A DNA stretch of 64,000 bases from CAIMZW01 sp037133095. Lineage in GTDB: Bacteria > Actinomycetota > Actinomycetes > Nanopelagicales > Nanopelagicaceae. The notes beneath the pieces were generated by a model. That model saw nothing but the letters and a program-made list of their open reading frames with translations, was not told where the DNA came from and did no database searches. Position 1 is the stretch's first letter. Every line of letters starts with the position of its first letter. Shown in pieces: positions 1 through 8,380 of the stretch. The DNA is taken from positions 1 through 64,000 of the forward strand of contig JBAXOT010000005.1 of assembly GCA_037133095.1 (NCBI GenBank). Direction: 5' to 3'. A program made the translations under genes and the position numbers.

Positions 1-56
1 TTGTCTTTGTCCAAGGAATGTAAAGAAGCATCCGGCTTATAGGGCGACTCTTCTTA

Positions 57-716
57 TCAAATTATGCGAACTCCGCGAAATGTCAGGTACACACCTACGG
101 ATAATTCCCACGCAGCAATGGGCAAACCTAAAATAGCAGCCACTGCGGATGTTTGGCCGAAAATTCCAAAGTAGGTGCAAAGCGCTGATGTCACTAACAT
201 CGGTGCACCAATCAAGCCGATCGTTGGTAATAGGCGAGGAATTAGTTTCGACTTGTATAAGAGGCTTCCAAGAAGAATTCCATTCACTGCGGGAATCAAT
301 CCTGGGCCTAAAAGAAAGGTCCAGTTTCGTAATTCAAGAAGACCGCTCCCCATGACTTGAAGCGAGGCAGCATCCATTGAATGGTCGGCTAGGTAGCTCT
401 TTCGTAACGAAACAATGGCGAGCAGGCTGACAACCCCAATCATGATAACCGCCGCTTCAAAAAGTCTGGAGGCAATAAATCCAAGAGCCAGTGATTTATT
501 TTGATTCTGGACAATCGGATAAATCGATATCGCAGTTCCGACGCATGCAATCGCATTCAGAAGATCAAGCAAGCAGCCCCAAAGAACTGACGTTGATGAT
601 CCAGAGCCAGTGATGAAGTTGGGATGATGAAGGACTGGCCCTAAGAGAAAGACAGCTGGAATAGAGGTTACAAAGGTAATTAAATAGAAGATTCCAGTAA
701 TACGAGCATTTTTCAT
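57..716 (-). CDS. DUF4386 family membrane protein
   Basis: A 219-residue polytopic membrane protein of unknown function. It opens 'MKNARITGIFYLITF' and shows about six hydrophobic segments spread over its length, with the pattern I associate with DUF4386 proteins, which carry no known catalytic residues. It is the last gene of a minus-strand group: small membrane protein, methyltransferase, then this gene 14 bp further on. A purine-rich stretch (GAAGAG) lies just before the ATG. The family assignment rests on overall resemblance, so the function is open. Confidence 0.75.
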   Translation of the reverse strand: MKNARITGIFYLITFVTSIPAVFLLGPVLHHPNFITGSGSSTSVLWGCLLDLLNAIACVGTAISIYPIVQNQNKSLALGFIASRLFEAAVIMIGVVSLLAIVSLRKSYLADHSMDAASLQVMGSGLLELRNWTFLLGPGLIPAVNGILLGSLLYKSKLIPRLLPTIGLIGAPMLVTSALCTYFGIFGQTSAVAAILGLPIAAWELSVGVYLTFRGVRII

Positions 717-730
717 TCTCTTCAGACCCC

Positions 731-1342
731 CTAATGTTTAACAGCAAGTACGACGAGATCAACCGCAACTTTGACTTCCGCCCCGACAATTACTTGTCGT
801 TCTTTAAGTTCAATAGAAGCGCCAGAAATCCCAGATTTAACTAGAGCCTCTCGCACCGCTTGTTCCGTTGGAATCACTTCTGGATCCTGTGGGCCACCAT
901 AGCCGTCCACGAGGTTTTCCCTTGCATGCCATATTCCAAAGAAGGTGCCACCAGGCTTAATATTTGAAACGAGAGATTGGATAGCTTTTGATAGACCAGT
1001 TGAATCAATTTGCAGGTAAGCAATAACTCCTAAATCAACATTACGGAGGGCGTAGTGAATATTCCCAGTGACATCAGCGTAAGTGGCTTTGCAATGCTCC
1101 AATAGATCCGATTTGATGGCGCGGTCGGCATACTTTTCAAGTGCGACCTTAGAGAACTCAACATTTTCAACTTCCCAACCACGGCTTGCAAACCAAAGCG
1201 CATTGCGCCCCTCACCCCCAGCGAGGTCAATCATCGACCCTGTAGGCAAATGTTCAAGGTATTGCGCAACAAACTCATTAGGAGTTAAGGACCAAATATT
1301 GTCCGCAGATTTATAACGCGTATCCCAATCCTGGCTATCCAT
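731..1342 (-). CDS. class I SAM-dependent methyltransferase
   Basis: A 203-residue methyltransferase of the TehB/thiopurine-like type. 'WDTRYKS' and 'WSLTPNEFV' lie at the N-terminus, and motif I 'MIDLAGGEGRNALWFASRG' (about residues 37-55) is the glycine-rich SAM-binding loop. The chain then follows a Rossmann-like order to 'KPGGTFFGIWHAREN'. The substrate cannot be told from sequence. Its start overlaps the stop of the upstream small membrane gene by 8 nt, so translation is probably coupled. Confidence 0.8.
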   Translation of the reverse strand: MDSQDWDTRYKSADNIWSLTPNEFVAQYLEHLPTGSMIDLAGGEGRNALWFASRGWEVENVEFSKVALEKYADRAIKSDLLEHCKATYADVTGNIHYALRNVDLGVIAYLQIDSTGLSKAIQSLVSNIKPGGTFFGIWHARENLVDGYGGPQDPEVIPTEQAVREALVKSGISGASIELKERQVIVGAEVKVAVDLVVLAVKH

Positions 1343-1577
1343 TTTTTCTCGCCATTACTTTTCCGTAAAGGCGCATCAAATTTGGAACAACAAGATACAC
1401 GGCAAGAGGGACTACAACAATTGAAAGAACGAAAGCTCGGAGTATCGGACTCCAATCAGATGCGAATGGTTTGATTGCGTAGAAACCCATAGTTACTAGT
1501 GGAAATATTGCAGACCAGGTAATGATTGCTCTCACATGAACTGAGGGTGGAGCTGTGCGAGGTCTTAATTCTGTCAT
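1335..1577 (-). CDS. small two-TM membrane protein
   Basis: An 80-residue protein with two hydrophobic helices (about residues 17-38 and 45-66) and a basic C-terminus ('KVMARKNG'). I do not recognise the family. The frame is open upstream to 1655, but I start at the ATG at 1577 because GAAAGG lies 7 nt before it ('GAAAGGCTCAAAAATG'). It is the first gene of a three-gene minus-strand group and is divergent from the XRE-cupin regulator at 1717, which is a plausible controller of it. Confidence 0.55.
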   Translation of the reverse strand: MTELRPRTAPPSVHVRAIITWSAIFPLVTMGFYAIKPFASDWSPILRAFVLSIVVVPLAVYLVVPNLMRLYGKVMARKNG

Positions 1578-1681
1578 TTTTGAGCCTTTCGATTGTGACT
1601 TCTCGGTTGGGAAGAACTTTTTGTACGTTTTATGAACGTGCGAGAAGAGTCCCACTGAAAAAGCAACAACGGCAATATTTG

Positions 1682-1710
1682 TTGCTGAAAGTGGGACAGA
1701 CTGCTTTGAT
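1682..1710 (+). promoter_or_regulatory. Leaderless-type promoter of the XRE-cupin gene
   Basis: TTGCTG (1682-1687), a 17-bp spacer, TTTGAT (1705-1710), then exactly 6 nt to the ATG at 1717. No Shine-Dalgarno is present. The second -10 position is T rather than A, so it is a weak match, but the geometry equals that of many other genes here. Confidence 0.5.
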
Positions 1711-1716
1711 TAGGCG

Positions 1717-2319
1717 ATGAGCACCACGCCCAGGATCGAATCAGAGCTTTCGCAGGTGGGTCCTCGTCTTCGTCAAGCAAGGGAGAAGAAAAGTATTACT
1801 TTGGCCGAACTCTCCGCCTCCACCGGGATCTCAAAAAGTACCCTCTCTCGACTCGAATCTGGGCAACGCAAACCAAGTCTGGAGCTCTTATTGCCGGTGA
1901 CCGCAGCTCTGGCAGTGGCCTTTGATGAAATAGTTTCACCCCCACGTGTTATTGATCCGCGGATTCAACAGAAAGCCACGCGCACTGATGGGCGAATCTT
2001 TGTCCCATTATCGAAACATCAAGGAGAGCCACAAGCATTTAAAATTACAATCCCAGGTAAAGATCGAGTACCGATTCGCAATGGGAAAGTGCATGCAGGC
2101 TATGAATGGCTATTCGTATTATCTGGCCGCCTTCGGTTAGTTCTTGGTGAACATGATGTAGTTCTCGGACCAGGGGAGGCTGCCGAGTTCGACACTTTAA
2201 ATCCGCATTGGTTTGGTTCAGCTGATGGACAGTCAGTCGAGATATTAAGTATGTTTGGGAAAAGGGGCGAACGAATACATTTGCGAACTCGGTCTAAAAG
2301 CAAGTCCTCGGGAGTGTAG
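1717..2319 (+). CDS. XRE-family regulator with C-terminal cupin
   Basis: A 200-residue transcription factor. Residues about 15-70 are a helix-turn-helix of the HTH_3 type ('LAELSASTGISKSTLSRLES' is the HTH core). Residues about 105-180 form a cupin_2 barrel ('HAGYEWLFVLSGRLRLVLGE', 'LGPGEAAEFDTLNPHW'), typical of single-domain effector binding. Members of this architecture often control small metabolic or detoxification genes. It is divergent from the 1577-57 group and upstream of a YCII-like gene, and either could be its target. The start is set by the promoter geometry; there is no ribosome-binding site. Confidence 0.85.
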   Translation: MSTTPRIESELSQVGPRLRQAREKKSITLAELSASTGISKSTLSRLESGQRKPSLELLLPVTAALAVAFDEIVSPPRVIDPRIQQKATRTDGRIFVPLSKHQGEPQAFKITIPGKDRVPIRNGKVHAGYEWLFVLSGRLRLVLGEHDVVLGPGEAAEFDTLNPHWFGSADGQSVEILSMFGKRGERIHLRTRSKSKSSGV

Positions 2320-2357
2320 GGCGACTCTGCTTCTGAAAATAGTCGTAATATTTGCGA

Positions 2358-2690
2358 ATGGCTAATTACATTATTTACTTCAATCAGCAATGGGTTGGGG
2401 ATCATCCCGCCGAGTGGTACGTACCGCGTGGACCCCTTGCTCGAGCGGTTGTCGCCGAAATGAAGGAAGCAGGCGTACTTCTCTTCGCAGGTGGACTTGA
2501 AGAGGAAATTGAAAACGCGGTGGGTATTTCCGAAACTGGTGCAATCGGAGAACGAATTACGGCATCCGGTGAATTTCTTGGTGGACTAACAATTATTGAG
2601 GCCTCATCTGACGAAGAGGCAAATAAGTGGGGTGCAAAAGTAGGAGTGGCATGTGGTTGGCCCCAGGAGGTTCGAAAGTTTAAAGGCTAG
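2358..2690 (+). CDS. YCII-related (DGPF-type) protein
   Basis: A 110-residue ferredoxin-like fold protein of the YCII/DGPF group: 'MANYIIYFNQQWVGDHPAEW', then 'AGVLLFAGGLEEE' and 'FLGGLTIIEASSDEEANKWG', the usual beta-alpha-beta order. Family members are small proteins, mostly without an assigned reaction. The frame extends two codons upstream to a TTG, but the ATG at 2358 is preceded by TAATAT (2346-2351) and 6 nt, so the mRNA is probably leaderless. It follows the XRE-cupin gene by 38 bp. Confidence 0.75.
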   Translation: MANYIIYFNQQWVGDHPAEWYVPRGPLARAVVAEMKEAGVLLFAGGLEEEIENAVGISETGAIGERITASGEFLGGLTIIEASSDEEANKWGAKVGVACGWPQEVRKFKG

Positions 2691-2749
2691 TTCGGAGAAC
2701 TTCGGCTTATGAGGCAGCTCTTCTTTATTCGATAAATCTTGTCATACAG

Positions 2750-3499
2750 GTGCTGTCGTCGTTCAGGACATATTCACCGATGCGAAATCAATCTTTGGGT
2801 CCTTTTGAGATCATTTTGGACGAGAAGGTCCGGACAATCTGCTTCATAATCAGCGATGTGAGCATCACCGCCAAAGTCTTCAAGACCAATGACTCCAATC
2901 CAGCACTCGTATTGGTGCACGGCCTTGGCTCTGCTGGAACGATTTGGAAAAGTTTGTTGCCTGACTTAACGAGCAAGTTCACGGTCTACTCGATTGATCT
3001 ACCAGGGCATGGTGATGCGGACCTTCGAGATGAAGAAAAATATGATCCACGTTCCCTTGGACGCATGGTTCTTGATTTCATGAAGCAGCAGCACGACGTG
3101 CACACCATGCATGTTGCGGGAAATTCCCTTGGCGGTTGGATTTCATTGGAGATGGCCGCTCTTGCACCGGATCGAGTCGCCAGTGTTACTGCACTCGCGC
3201 CAGCTGGCTTGTGGCTAAACGCCCCTGAGATGAAAATTCCGCCCAGTTTGGATTCGAGAATACTGGCCAAGATTTCCCAATTTTTTATGCCTATTGCTTT
3301 TCGAATTCCGGCGCTCAAAGCCCTTGGGTATCGGAAAATCACACATTTGTGGCGAGAACTCAGTTACGAGACTTGTCGTGATTCCGTAATTGCCATGGCC
3401 CGCTCCAAAGGCTACGGGCGTTTGTGGCAAGGGATTAGGGGAATAGGTTGGTGTAATTATCTTTATGGCGCCATTATTCTTTCGGTTAATGAAAATTAA
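2750..3499 (+). CDS. alpha/beta hydrolase, C-terminally truncated (possible pseudogene)
   Basis: A 249-residue alpha/beta hydrolase remnant. Visible are the oxyanion 'LVHGLGSAGTIW', 'VYSIDLPGHGDAD' and the nucleophile elbow 'AGNSLGGWISLEMA'. The cap region follows, but the chain ends in 'IGWCNYLYGAIILSVNEN'. The strand bearing the catalytic Asp and the final 'GH' loop with the catalytic His are missing, and the next gene begins inside its last codons. I read it as a gene that lost its 3' end, or a deletion that joined it to the GNAT gene. Start options are GTG 2750 or ATG 2780; neither has a clear ribosome-binding site. Confidence 0.6.
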   Translation: MLSSFRTYSPMRNQSLGPFEIILDEKVRTICFIISDVSITAKVFKTNDSNPALVLVHGLGSAGTIWKSLLPDLTSKFTVYSIDLPGHGDADLRDEEKYDPRSLGRMVLDFMKQQHDVHTMHVAGNSLGGWISLEMAALAPDRVASVTALAPAGLWLNAPEMKIPPSLDSRILAKISQFFMPIAFRIPALKALGYRKITHLWRELSYETCRDSVIAMARSKGYGRLWQGIRGIGWCNYLYGAIILSVNEN

Positions 3500-4190
3500 T
3501 AATTCTCCAGCCCATATCCTCGATAGCCCAGTCTGGAACTCATTGGCCGGACCGCATGCGGAATTATCAGAGAGCCACGGGCTCGCCAGAAAGTACCCAT
3601 CCGATATTTCGCCCTTTTATGGAGTTTCCAACACCTCCAGCCCTCAGGCTTGGGCTGACCTTGCCGAACTCTCCGGCCCAACTGGAATCTCAGTGCTTTT
3701 GGAAAAAACGGTTGATGTTCCGGCCCGGTGGGAGAAAGTAGGAATCTTTGTTGGGATTCAATTAACTGGTCAAAATGTGAAGGTCGCTCCGGATAAGGAG
3801 TTGATCCCACTTGGTGTCTCCGACGTTCCAGAAATGCTCAATTTGATCTCGCGGACTGAGCCCGGACCTTTTAAACGAAGAACTATCGAACTGGGAGGGT
3901 ACTTGGGCCTTCGAATAAATGGCGAACTAGTCGCGATGGCTGGTCGGCGTCTTAACCCTCCAGGATGGGTGGAAATAAGTGCCGTTTGCACTGCCCCCGA
4001 GCATCGCGGCAAGGGCTATGCGGATCGATTAGTTCGAGCAGTCGCGGCCGGAATTCGCGAGGATAATCAACTCCCTTTTCTCCACGTTTCTGCCGATAAT
4101 ACAAATGCGATCAGACTTTACGAGAGAATGGGATTCGAACTTCGGATCAGACCAACGTTCGCGATTCTTAGACCAGAACCGCAAACTTAA
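3489..4190 (+). CDS. GNAT family N-acetyltransferase
   Basis: A 233-residue protein whose C-terminal half (about residues 95-220) is a GNAT domain: 'LGLRINGELVAMAGRRL', 'EISAVCTAPEHRGKGYADR' (the R/Q-x-x-G-x-G/A acetyl-CoA pyrophosphate loop) and 'LHVSADNTNAIRLYERMGFE'. This domain order resembles FR47-like acetyltransferases. The acceptor is unknown. I start at the ATG at 3489, which overlaps the end of the truncated hydrolase; an ATG at 3465 would add eight residues. Confidence 0.8.
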   Translation: MKINNSPAHILDSPVWNSLAGPHAELSESHGLARKYPSDISPFYGVSNTSSPQAWADLAELSGPTGISVLLEKTVDVPARWEKVGIFVGIQLTGQNVKVAPDKELIPLGVSDVPEMLNLISRTEPGPFKRRTIELGGYLGLRINGELVAMAGRRLNPPGWVEISAVCTAPEHRGKGYADRLVRAVAAGIREDNQLPFLHVSADNTNAIRLYERMGFELRIRPTFAILRPEPQT

Positions 4191-4241
4191 ATTGAGAGTT
4201 CATCTTCGTCACGCTGGGGAGAAATAACGCCATTTGATCGC

Positions 4242-4270
4242 TTGAGCATTTGAATTCCTTAAATTAGCCT
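4242..4270 (+). promoter_or_regulatory. Leaderless promoter of the DUF4287 gene
   Basis: TTGAGC (4242-4247), a 17-bp spacer, TAGCCT (4265-4270), then 6 nt to the ATG at 4277. It has full -35/-10 geometry and no Shine-Dalgarno, and it would drive the DUF4287-YCII pair. Confidence 0.6.
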
Positions 4271-4276
4271 TTGAAC

Positions 4277-4489
4277 ATGGCAGAAGAAAAAGTTAAAGGA
4301 CCAGCGTCGTATTTCCCGTCGATTGAGAAGAAATATGGAAAACCAATCGAATTTTGGATGAAAGAGTTAAAGAAAGTGGCAAAGCTTGCCCATATGGAGC
4401 AGGTCGCTCACTTGAAGGAAAATTTCGAAATGGGACATGGGCATGCAAATGCTCTAGTGCATGTATTCCGTCAGAAGAATGGCCTTTAG
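4277..4489 (+). CDS. DUF4287 domain protein
   Basis: A 70-residue protein matching the DUF4287 pattern: 'GPASYFPSIEKKYGKP' followed by 'HMEQVAHLKENFEMGHGHAN'. This small helical domain is found alone or fused to DUF5655 and has no known biochemical role. The start is fixed at the ATG at 4277 by the promoter 6 nt upstream rather than the in-frame TTG at 4271. Thirteen base pairs separate it from the YCII-like gene, so the two are probably co-transcribed. Confidence 0.8.
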   Translation: MAEEKVKGPASYFPSIEKKYGKPIEFWMKELKKVAKLAHMEQVAHLKENFEMGHGHANALVHVFRQKNGL

Positions 4490-4501
4490 GGGAGAACTGT
4501 T

Positions 4502-4831
4502 GTGAAATATCTGATTTCGGTAATTGACGATACTACGCGGTCTGCGCATTCACCTGAGGAGATTCAAGCCATCGATGACTTCAATGCAAAGTTATTGGCT
4601 GGCGGAAATAGAATCTTTGCAGGAGGAATAGATTCACCTGCACTCGCTGTGGTATTCGACAACCGAGGCGGCCAGGGGAAAGTTTCTGAAGGACCTTTCA
4701 TAAAGTCAAAAGAGTTCTTTAGTGGCTTCTGGATTATCGAGGCCGAGAGCTTGGAACAAGCCAAAGAATTTGCAGCGGAAGGTTCACTGAGTTGCAACCG
4801 AAGAGTTGAACTCCGTCCGCTTCTCGGTTGA
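4502..4831 (+). CDS. YCII/DGPF-type protein
   Basis: A 109-residue single-domain protein: 'MKYLISVIDDTTRSAHSPEE', 'IDDFNAKLLAGGNRIFAGG', 'KSKEFFSGFWIIEAESLEQA', 'VELRPLL'. This is the PhnB-like/YCII dimeric barrel seen in proteins annotated as DGPF or YCII-related. No catalytic set is visible. The GTG start has a good GGGGAG seven bases upstream. It is the second paralogue of this fold within 2.2 kb (the other is at 2358) and is probably in one transcript with DUF4287. Confidence 0.75.
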   Translation: MKYLISVIDDTTRSAHSPEEIQAIDDFNAKLLAGGNRIFAGGIDSPALAVVFDNRGGQGKVSEGPFIKSKEFFSGFWIIEAESLEQAKEFAAEGSLSCNRRVELRPLLG

Positions 4832-4866
4832 ATTTTCTCGATGGCGTCGAATGAAGGGATTTCGCA

Positions 4867-5226
4867 ATGTCTTTCACTTTTTTAGGTTTGCGCTCTCTAA
4901 TTTATCCAGTACCGAATATTGAGACCGCAAAGCGATGGTGGATCAATGTCCTCGGAAAAGAACCATATTTTGATGATGGAGGCTATGTGGGTTTTGATTT
5001 AGCCGGCTATGAACTTGGCCTTAATAGTTGGTCAACGGAATTGAAGGGTCCGATCACTTATATGGGAGTCGACGATGTCGAGGCCGCTGTCGTCGATCTA
5101 CAAGCCAAAGGGGCGGAACTACTTTTAGGCCCTAGAGATGTCGGCAGCGGCATTGTTCTCGCTGATTTACTGTCGCCTCAAGGCGAAGTTTTTGGGGTCA
5201 TCTTTAATCCCCACTTCACACTTTGA
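4867..5226 (+). CDS. VOC superfamily (glyoxalase-like) protein
   Basis: A 119-residue vicinal-oxygen-chelate domain: 'SLIYPVPNIETAKRWWINVL', 'FDDGGYVGFDLAGYELGL', 'MGVDDVEAAVVDLQAKGAEL' and 'VLADLLSPQGEVFGVIFNPH'. The terminal half keeps the E-x-F/G pattern of the last metal-binding strand, but the metal ligands are not all obvious, so the role could be lyase, isomerase or ligand binding. AAGGGA lies about 8-10 nt before the ATG. It follows the YCII gene by 35 bp. Confidence 0.75.
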   Translation: MSFTFLGLRSLIYPVPNIETAKRWWINVLGKEPYFDDGGYVGFDLAGYELGLNSWSTELKGPITYMGVDDVEAAVVDLQAKGAELLLGPRDVGSGIVLADLLSPQGEVFGVIFNPHFTL

Positions 5227-5352
5227 GAAACGCCGGCCAGCACCCATCCGTCAGATTGTTTTTTTTGAAAAAGATGTTGTCCAACCAAGTTATCTGAATC
5301 AGTGATTATGAACATAGGGTGAACGCGGGGTTCGAATTATAAGGAGCAAACC

Positions 5353-5388
5353 GTGACCCGCCGTGAGAGGATTGAGACGTTAATTTAA
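5353..5388 (+). CDS. Possible 11-codon leader peptide upstream of katG
   Basis: A perfect AAGGAG at 5341-5346 stands 6 nt before a GTG that opens MTRRERIETLI and stops at TAA 5386-5388. The katG start lies 53 nt further on with its own AGGGG. This is the strongest ribosome-binding site in the 215-bp gap, yet the frame is only 11 codons long. It could be a regulatory leader peptide, a remnant of a lost gene, or chance. Confidence 0.3.
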   Translation: MTRRERIETLI

Positions 5389-5441
5389 TTTGCTACTGCC
5401 AAATCTAGTTCAAGCAAATGACGTCTATTTAGGGGATTACA

Positions 5442-7613
5442 GTGACTGAAAATTCAGGCAAATGTCCAGTTGTTCATGGCGCAGAAACCACCACCGGTTC
5501 TTCAAACACCCATTGGTGGCCAACCACCCTTAACTTAGATATTTTGCACCAACATGACACTAAGACGAATCCCTTAGACCCAGACTTCAATTATCGCGAG
5601 GAAGTTAAGAAACTTGACGTCGCTTCGCTAAAGCGCGATCTGCATGCACTTATGACTGACAGCCAACCTTGGTGGCCAGCCGATTGGGGTCACTATGGCG
5701 GTCTCATGATTCGGATGTCTTGGCATGCCGCCGGAACCTACAGAATCGCTGATGGCCGCGGTGGTGCTGGAACTGGCAACCAACGCTTTGCTCCTTTGAA
5801 TTCTTGGCCCGATAACGTCAACCTCGACAAGGCTCGAAGAATTTTATGGCCGATCAAAAAGAAGTATGGAAATCGGTTGAGCTGGGCGGATTTATTAGTT
5901 CTTGCTGGAACAATTGCCTATGAATCCATGGGATTGAAAACTTATGGTTTTGCCTTTGGTCGCGAAGATATTTGGCACCCAGAAATGGATGTTTATTGGG
6001 GAGCAGAGAAGGAGTGGCTCGCCCCCAGCGATTCACGTTATGAAAATCTTGAAGATCCAACAACAATGGATAATCCTCTAGCCGCAGTGCAGATGGGTTT
6101 GATTTATGTAAATCCAGAAGGCGTCAACGGAAAATCTGATCCGCTAAAGACTGCGCTTCAAGTTCGGGAAACTTTTGCGCGGATGGCTATGAATGACGAA
6201 GAGACTGTGGCTCTCACGGCTGGTGGACACACCGTTGGCAAGGCTCATGGAAATGGCAGTGCGGGTAATCTCGGACCAGCTCCTGAGGCTGCGGGAGTCG
6301 AAGAACAAGGTTTGGGTTGGATGAACCACTCCACTCGCGGCATCGGTCGAGATACGGTCTCCAGCGGAATTGAAGGAGCCTGGACTACGTACCCCACAAA
6401 ATGGGACAACGGATATTTCCATCTTTTGCTTTCCTACGAGTGGGAGCTCACGAAGTCACCAGCAGGTGCCACGCAGTGGACTCCGATCAATATCAAAGTA
6501 GAAGATATGCCGGTCGATGTGGAAGATCCATTAATTCGTCTTAATCCCATAATGACAGATGCCGATATGGCGATGATTAAGGATCCGATTTATCGCGAGA
6601 TCTCAGAGAAGTTCTATAAAGACCCGGATTATTTCAGTGAGGTTTTTGCGCGCGCTTGGTTCAAATTAACTCATCGCGATCTGGGGCCTAAAGTTCGCTA
6701 CATCGGACCTGATGTGCCACAGGCAGACTTGATTTGGCAAGATCCAATTTCTGCTGGACCAATTGATTACGACGTGGAAGATTTGCGGTCCAAGATTGCC
6801 GCAACTTCACTTTCAATTTCAGATTTGGTAACCACTGCATGGGACAGTGCCCGAACTTTCCGTGGGTCGGATAATCGTGGCGGTGCAAATGGCGCTCGCA
6901 TTCGTCTGGCGCCGCAGAAGGATTGGATAGGCAATGAACCTGATTGTTTGACCAAGGTCCTTTCCGTCTTGGGACCAATCGCAGAGAACACCGGCGCGAG
7001 CCTTGCCGACATCATTGTCTTGGCGGGAAATCTTGGCGTCGAACGTGCGGCCAAAGCCGCCGGCTTCGATGTCCAAGTTCCGTTTACTCCCGGCAGAGGC
7101 GACGCGACTGCAGAGAGCACCGATGTTGCCTCGTTTGCACCTCTTGAGCCGATTCACGACGGATATCGAAACTGGTTGAAAAGGGATTACTTGGTTAATG
7201 CCGAAGAGCTGCTCTTAGATCGAACTCAGTTGATGGGCCTAACTGCCCCGGAGATGACTGTGTTGATTGGCGGATTGCGTGTAATCGGGACGAATCATGG
7301 AGATTCCAAGCATGGGGTCTTTACGGATAACGTTGGAGCACTCAGCAATGATTTCTTTATCCATCTCACTGATATGAAATACATTTGGGAACCAGCCGGC
7401 GAGAATCTGTATAACCTACGAGATCGCGCCACTGGAGAAGTCAGATTTACTGCCACCAGAGTTGATCTGGTTTTCGGCTCTAACTCAATCCTTCGGTCCT
7501 ACGCCGAGGTCTATGCCCAAGATGACAACAAAGCCAAGTTTGTTAAAGATTTCATTATTGCTTGGAATAAGGTTATGAACGCAGATCGCTATGAAGTGGT
7601 TCTTAATAAATAG
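5442..7613 (+). CDS. katG: Catalase-peroxidase KatG
   Basis: A bifunctional haem catalase-peroxidase of 723 residues, normal length. The distal site 'RMSWH' gives Arg91, Trp94 and His95. The proximal haem ligand is His263 in 'LTAGGHTVGKAHG'. The Met-Tyr-Trp crosslink that gives the family its catalase activity can be assigned to Trp94, Tyr222 ('MGLIYVNPEG') and Met248 ('RMAMND'). The second, non-haem domain of the duplicated fold runs from about residue 420 to the end. It removes hydrogen peroxide in the cytoplasm. It starts at GTG with AGGGG upstream. No furA gene precedes it, unlike many actinobacteria; a short leader frame lies there instead. The stop is 22 bp from a convergent lipoprotein gene. 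Confidence 0.97.
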   Translation: MTENSGKCPVVHGAETTTGSSNTHWWPTTLNLDILHQHDTKTNPLDPDFNYREEVKKLDVASLKRDLHALMTDSQPWWPADWGHYGGLMIRMSWHAAGTYRIADGRGGAGTGNQRFAPLNSWPDNVNLDKARRILWPIKKKYGNRLSWADLLVLAGTIAYESMGLKTYGFAFGREDIWHPEMDVYWGAEKEWLAPSDSRYENLEDPTTMDNPLAAVQMGLIYVNPEGVNGKSDPLKTALQVRETFARMAMNDEETVALTAGGHTVGKAHGNGSAGNLGPAPEAAGVEEQGLGWMNHSTRGIGRDTVSSGIEGAWTTYPTKWDNGYFHLLLSYEWELTKSPAGATQWTPINIKVEDMPVDVEDPLIRLNPIMTDADMAMIKDPIYREISEKFYKDPDYFSEVFARAWFKLTHRDLGPKVRYIGPDVPQADLIWQDPISAGPIDYDVEDLRSKIAATSLSISDLVTTAWDSARTFRGSDNRGGANGARIRLAPQKDWIGNEPDCLTKVLSVLGPIAENTGASLADIIVLAGNLGVERAAKAAGFDVQVPFTPGRGDATAESTDVASFAPLEPIHDGYRNWLKRDYLVNAEELLLDRTQLMGLTAPEMTVLIGGLRVIGTNHGDSKHGVFTDNVGALSNDFFIHLTDMKYIWEPAGENLYNLRDRATGEVRFTATRVDLVFGSNSILRSYAEVYAQDDNKAKFVKDFIIAWNKVMNADRYEVVLNK

Positions 7614-7635
7614 ATTCTTAATAGTTAATTGCGAC

Positions 7636-8136
7636 CTAGGTGCCCGAGTAGGAATAACTTGCAGCCTTAGTGATTCCGGCGTACAAAATTCCAATGTTCT
7701 TCCCGTCTTGTGTGGTCGGGTCGAATATTGAGTCTTGAGGTCCGGCGATGCTGAGCACCATGCCGTTCCGGGAGAGAACCTTGCTGCCATATGAAGGTGG
7801 CTCACTCGGATTGATAGTTGCCGCGAATGCTTTATTGGGAAAATAGAAGACCCCCATAAAAATCGCTTTGCGTCCTTTATCCGTTGTGTAATACACCAGG
7901 ACCTGAGCTTTGGCACCAGCTTTGACCGCGGTTTTCGCATATGAATCGGTCGGGACTTCGAGCGAAAGATGCGAGACGATATCTTTCGGCACCGTCCATG
8001 TAAATGGAATTGGCGCCAAATTGAACTCCGTGTTTTTACTGGCCGAAGAGGCGCACCCAGCGAGGAAAAGTACAGCCGCAAAAGTCAATGAAAGTGCCTT
8101 CGCTCGGTCTGGTTTAATATTTTGCGAAATCCTCAT
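7636..8136 (-). CDS. Putative lipoprotein, unknown function
   Basis: A 166-residue exported protein with a clear type II signal: basic N-terminus 'MRISQNIKPDRAK', hydrophobic core, and lipobox 'LAGC' giving a lipidated Cys at about residue 27. The mature part is beta-rich with no family I recognise. I choose the ATG at 8136 over the GTG at 8160 because TAGTCT (8149-8144) sits 7 nt upstream and the signal peptide then has normal length. It is convergent with katG. Confidence 0.65.
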   Translation of the reverse strand: MRISQNIKPDRAKALSLTFAAVLFLAGCASSASKNTEFNLAPIPFTWTVPKDIVSHLSLEVPTDSYAKTAVKAGAKAQVLVYYTTDKGRKAIFMGVFYFPNKAFAATINPSEPPSYGSKVLSRNGMVLSIAGPQDSIFDPTTQDGKNIGILYAGITKAASYSYSGT

Positions 8137-8380
8137 ACTGATAAGACTAGGGGTACTCACCTGTGATGGCGGTCAAAAGTCGCTGATATCTCATTGCGGT
8201 TTATCTAGAAGTTGCAGGAGAATCATCGGCATTGCAACTTTCTGCGACGGAGAAAATATTATGAAAAGTCCTCGGCGTGTGTTCATTCTCAAGGGCGGTG
8301 TATTTAAACCGTGGTTTTTGCTGCCTCTATCTTGCCAGAGGCGCAGTCGAATTATTTGGTGCGGGATTGATTCTCAATTT

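Noticed and set aside
2750..4190. Frameshifted single gene joining hydrolase and GNAT
   Set aside because: The GNAT has its own complete N-terminus in another frame and no hydrolase C-terminal motif appears in any frame downstream, so a simple frameshift does not restore the hydrolase.
5227..5441. furA gene or pseudogene upstream of katG
   Set aside because: No Fur-like residues occur in any frame of the gap; only the 11-codon frame is supported.
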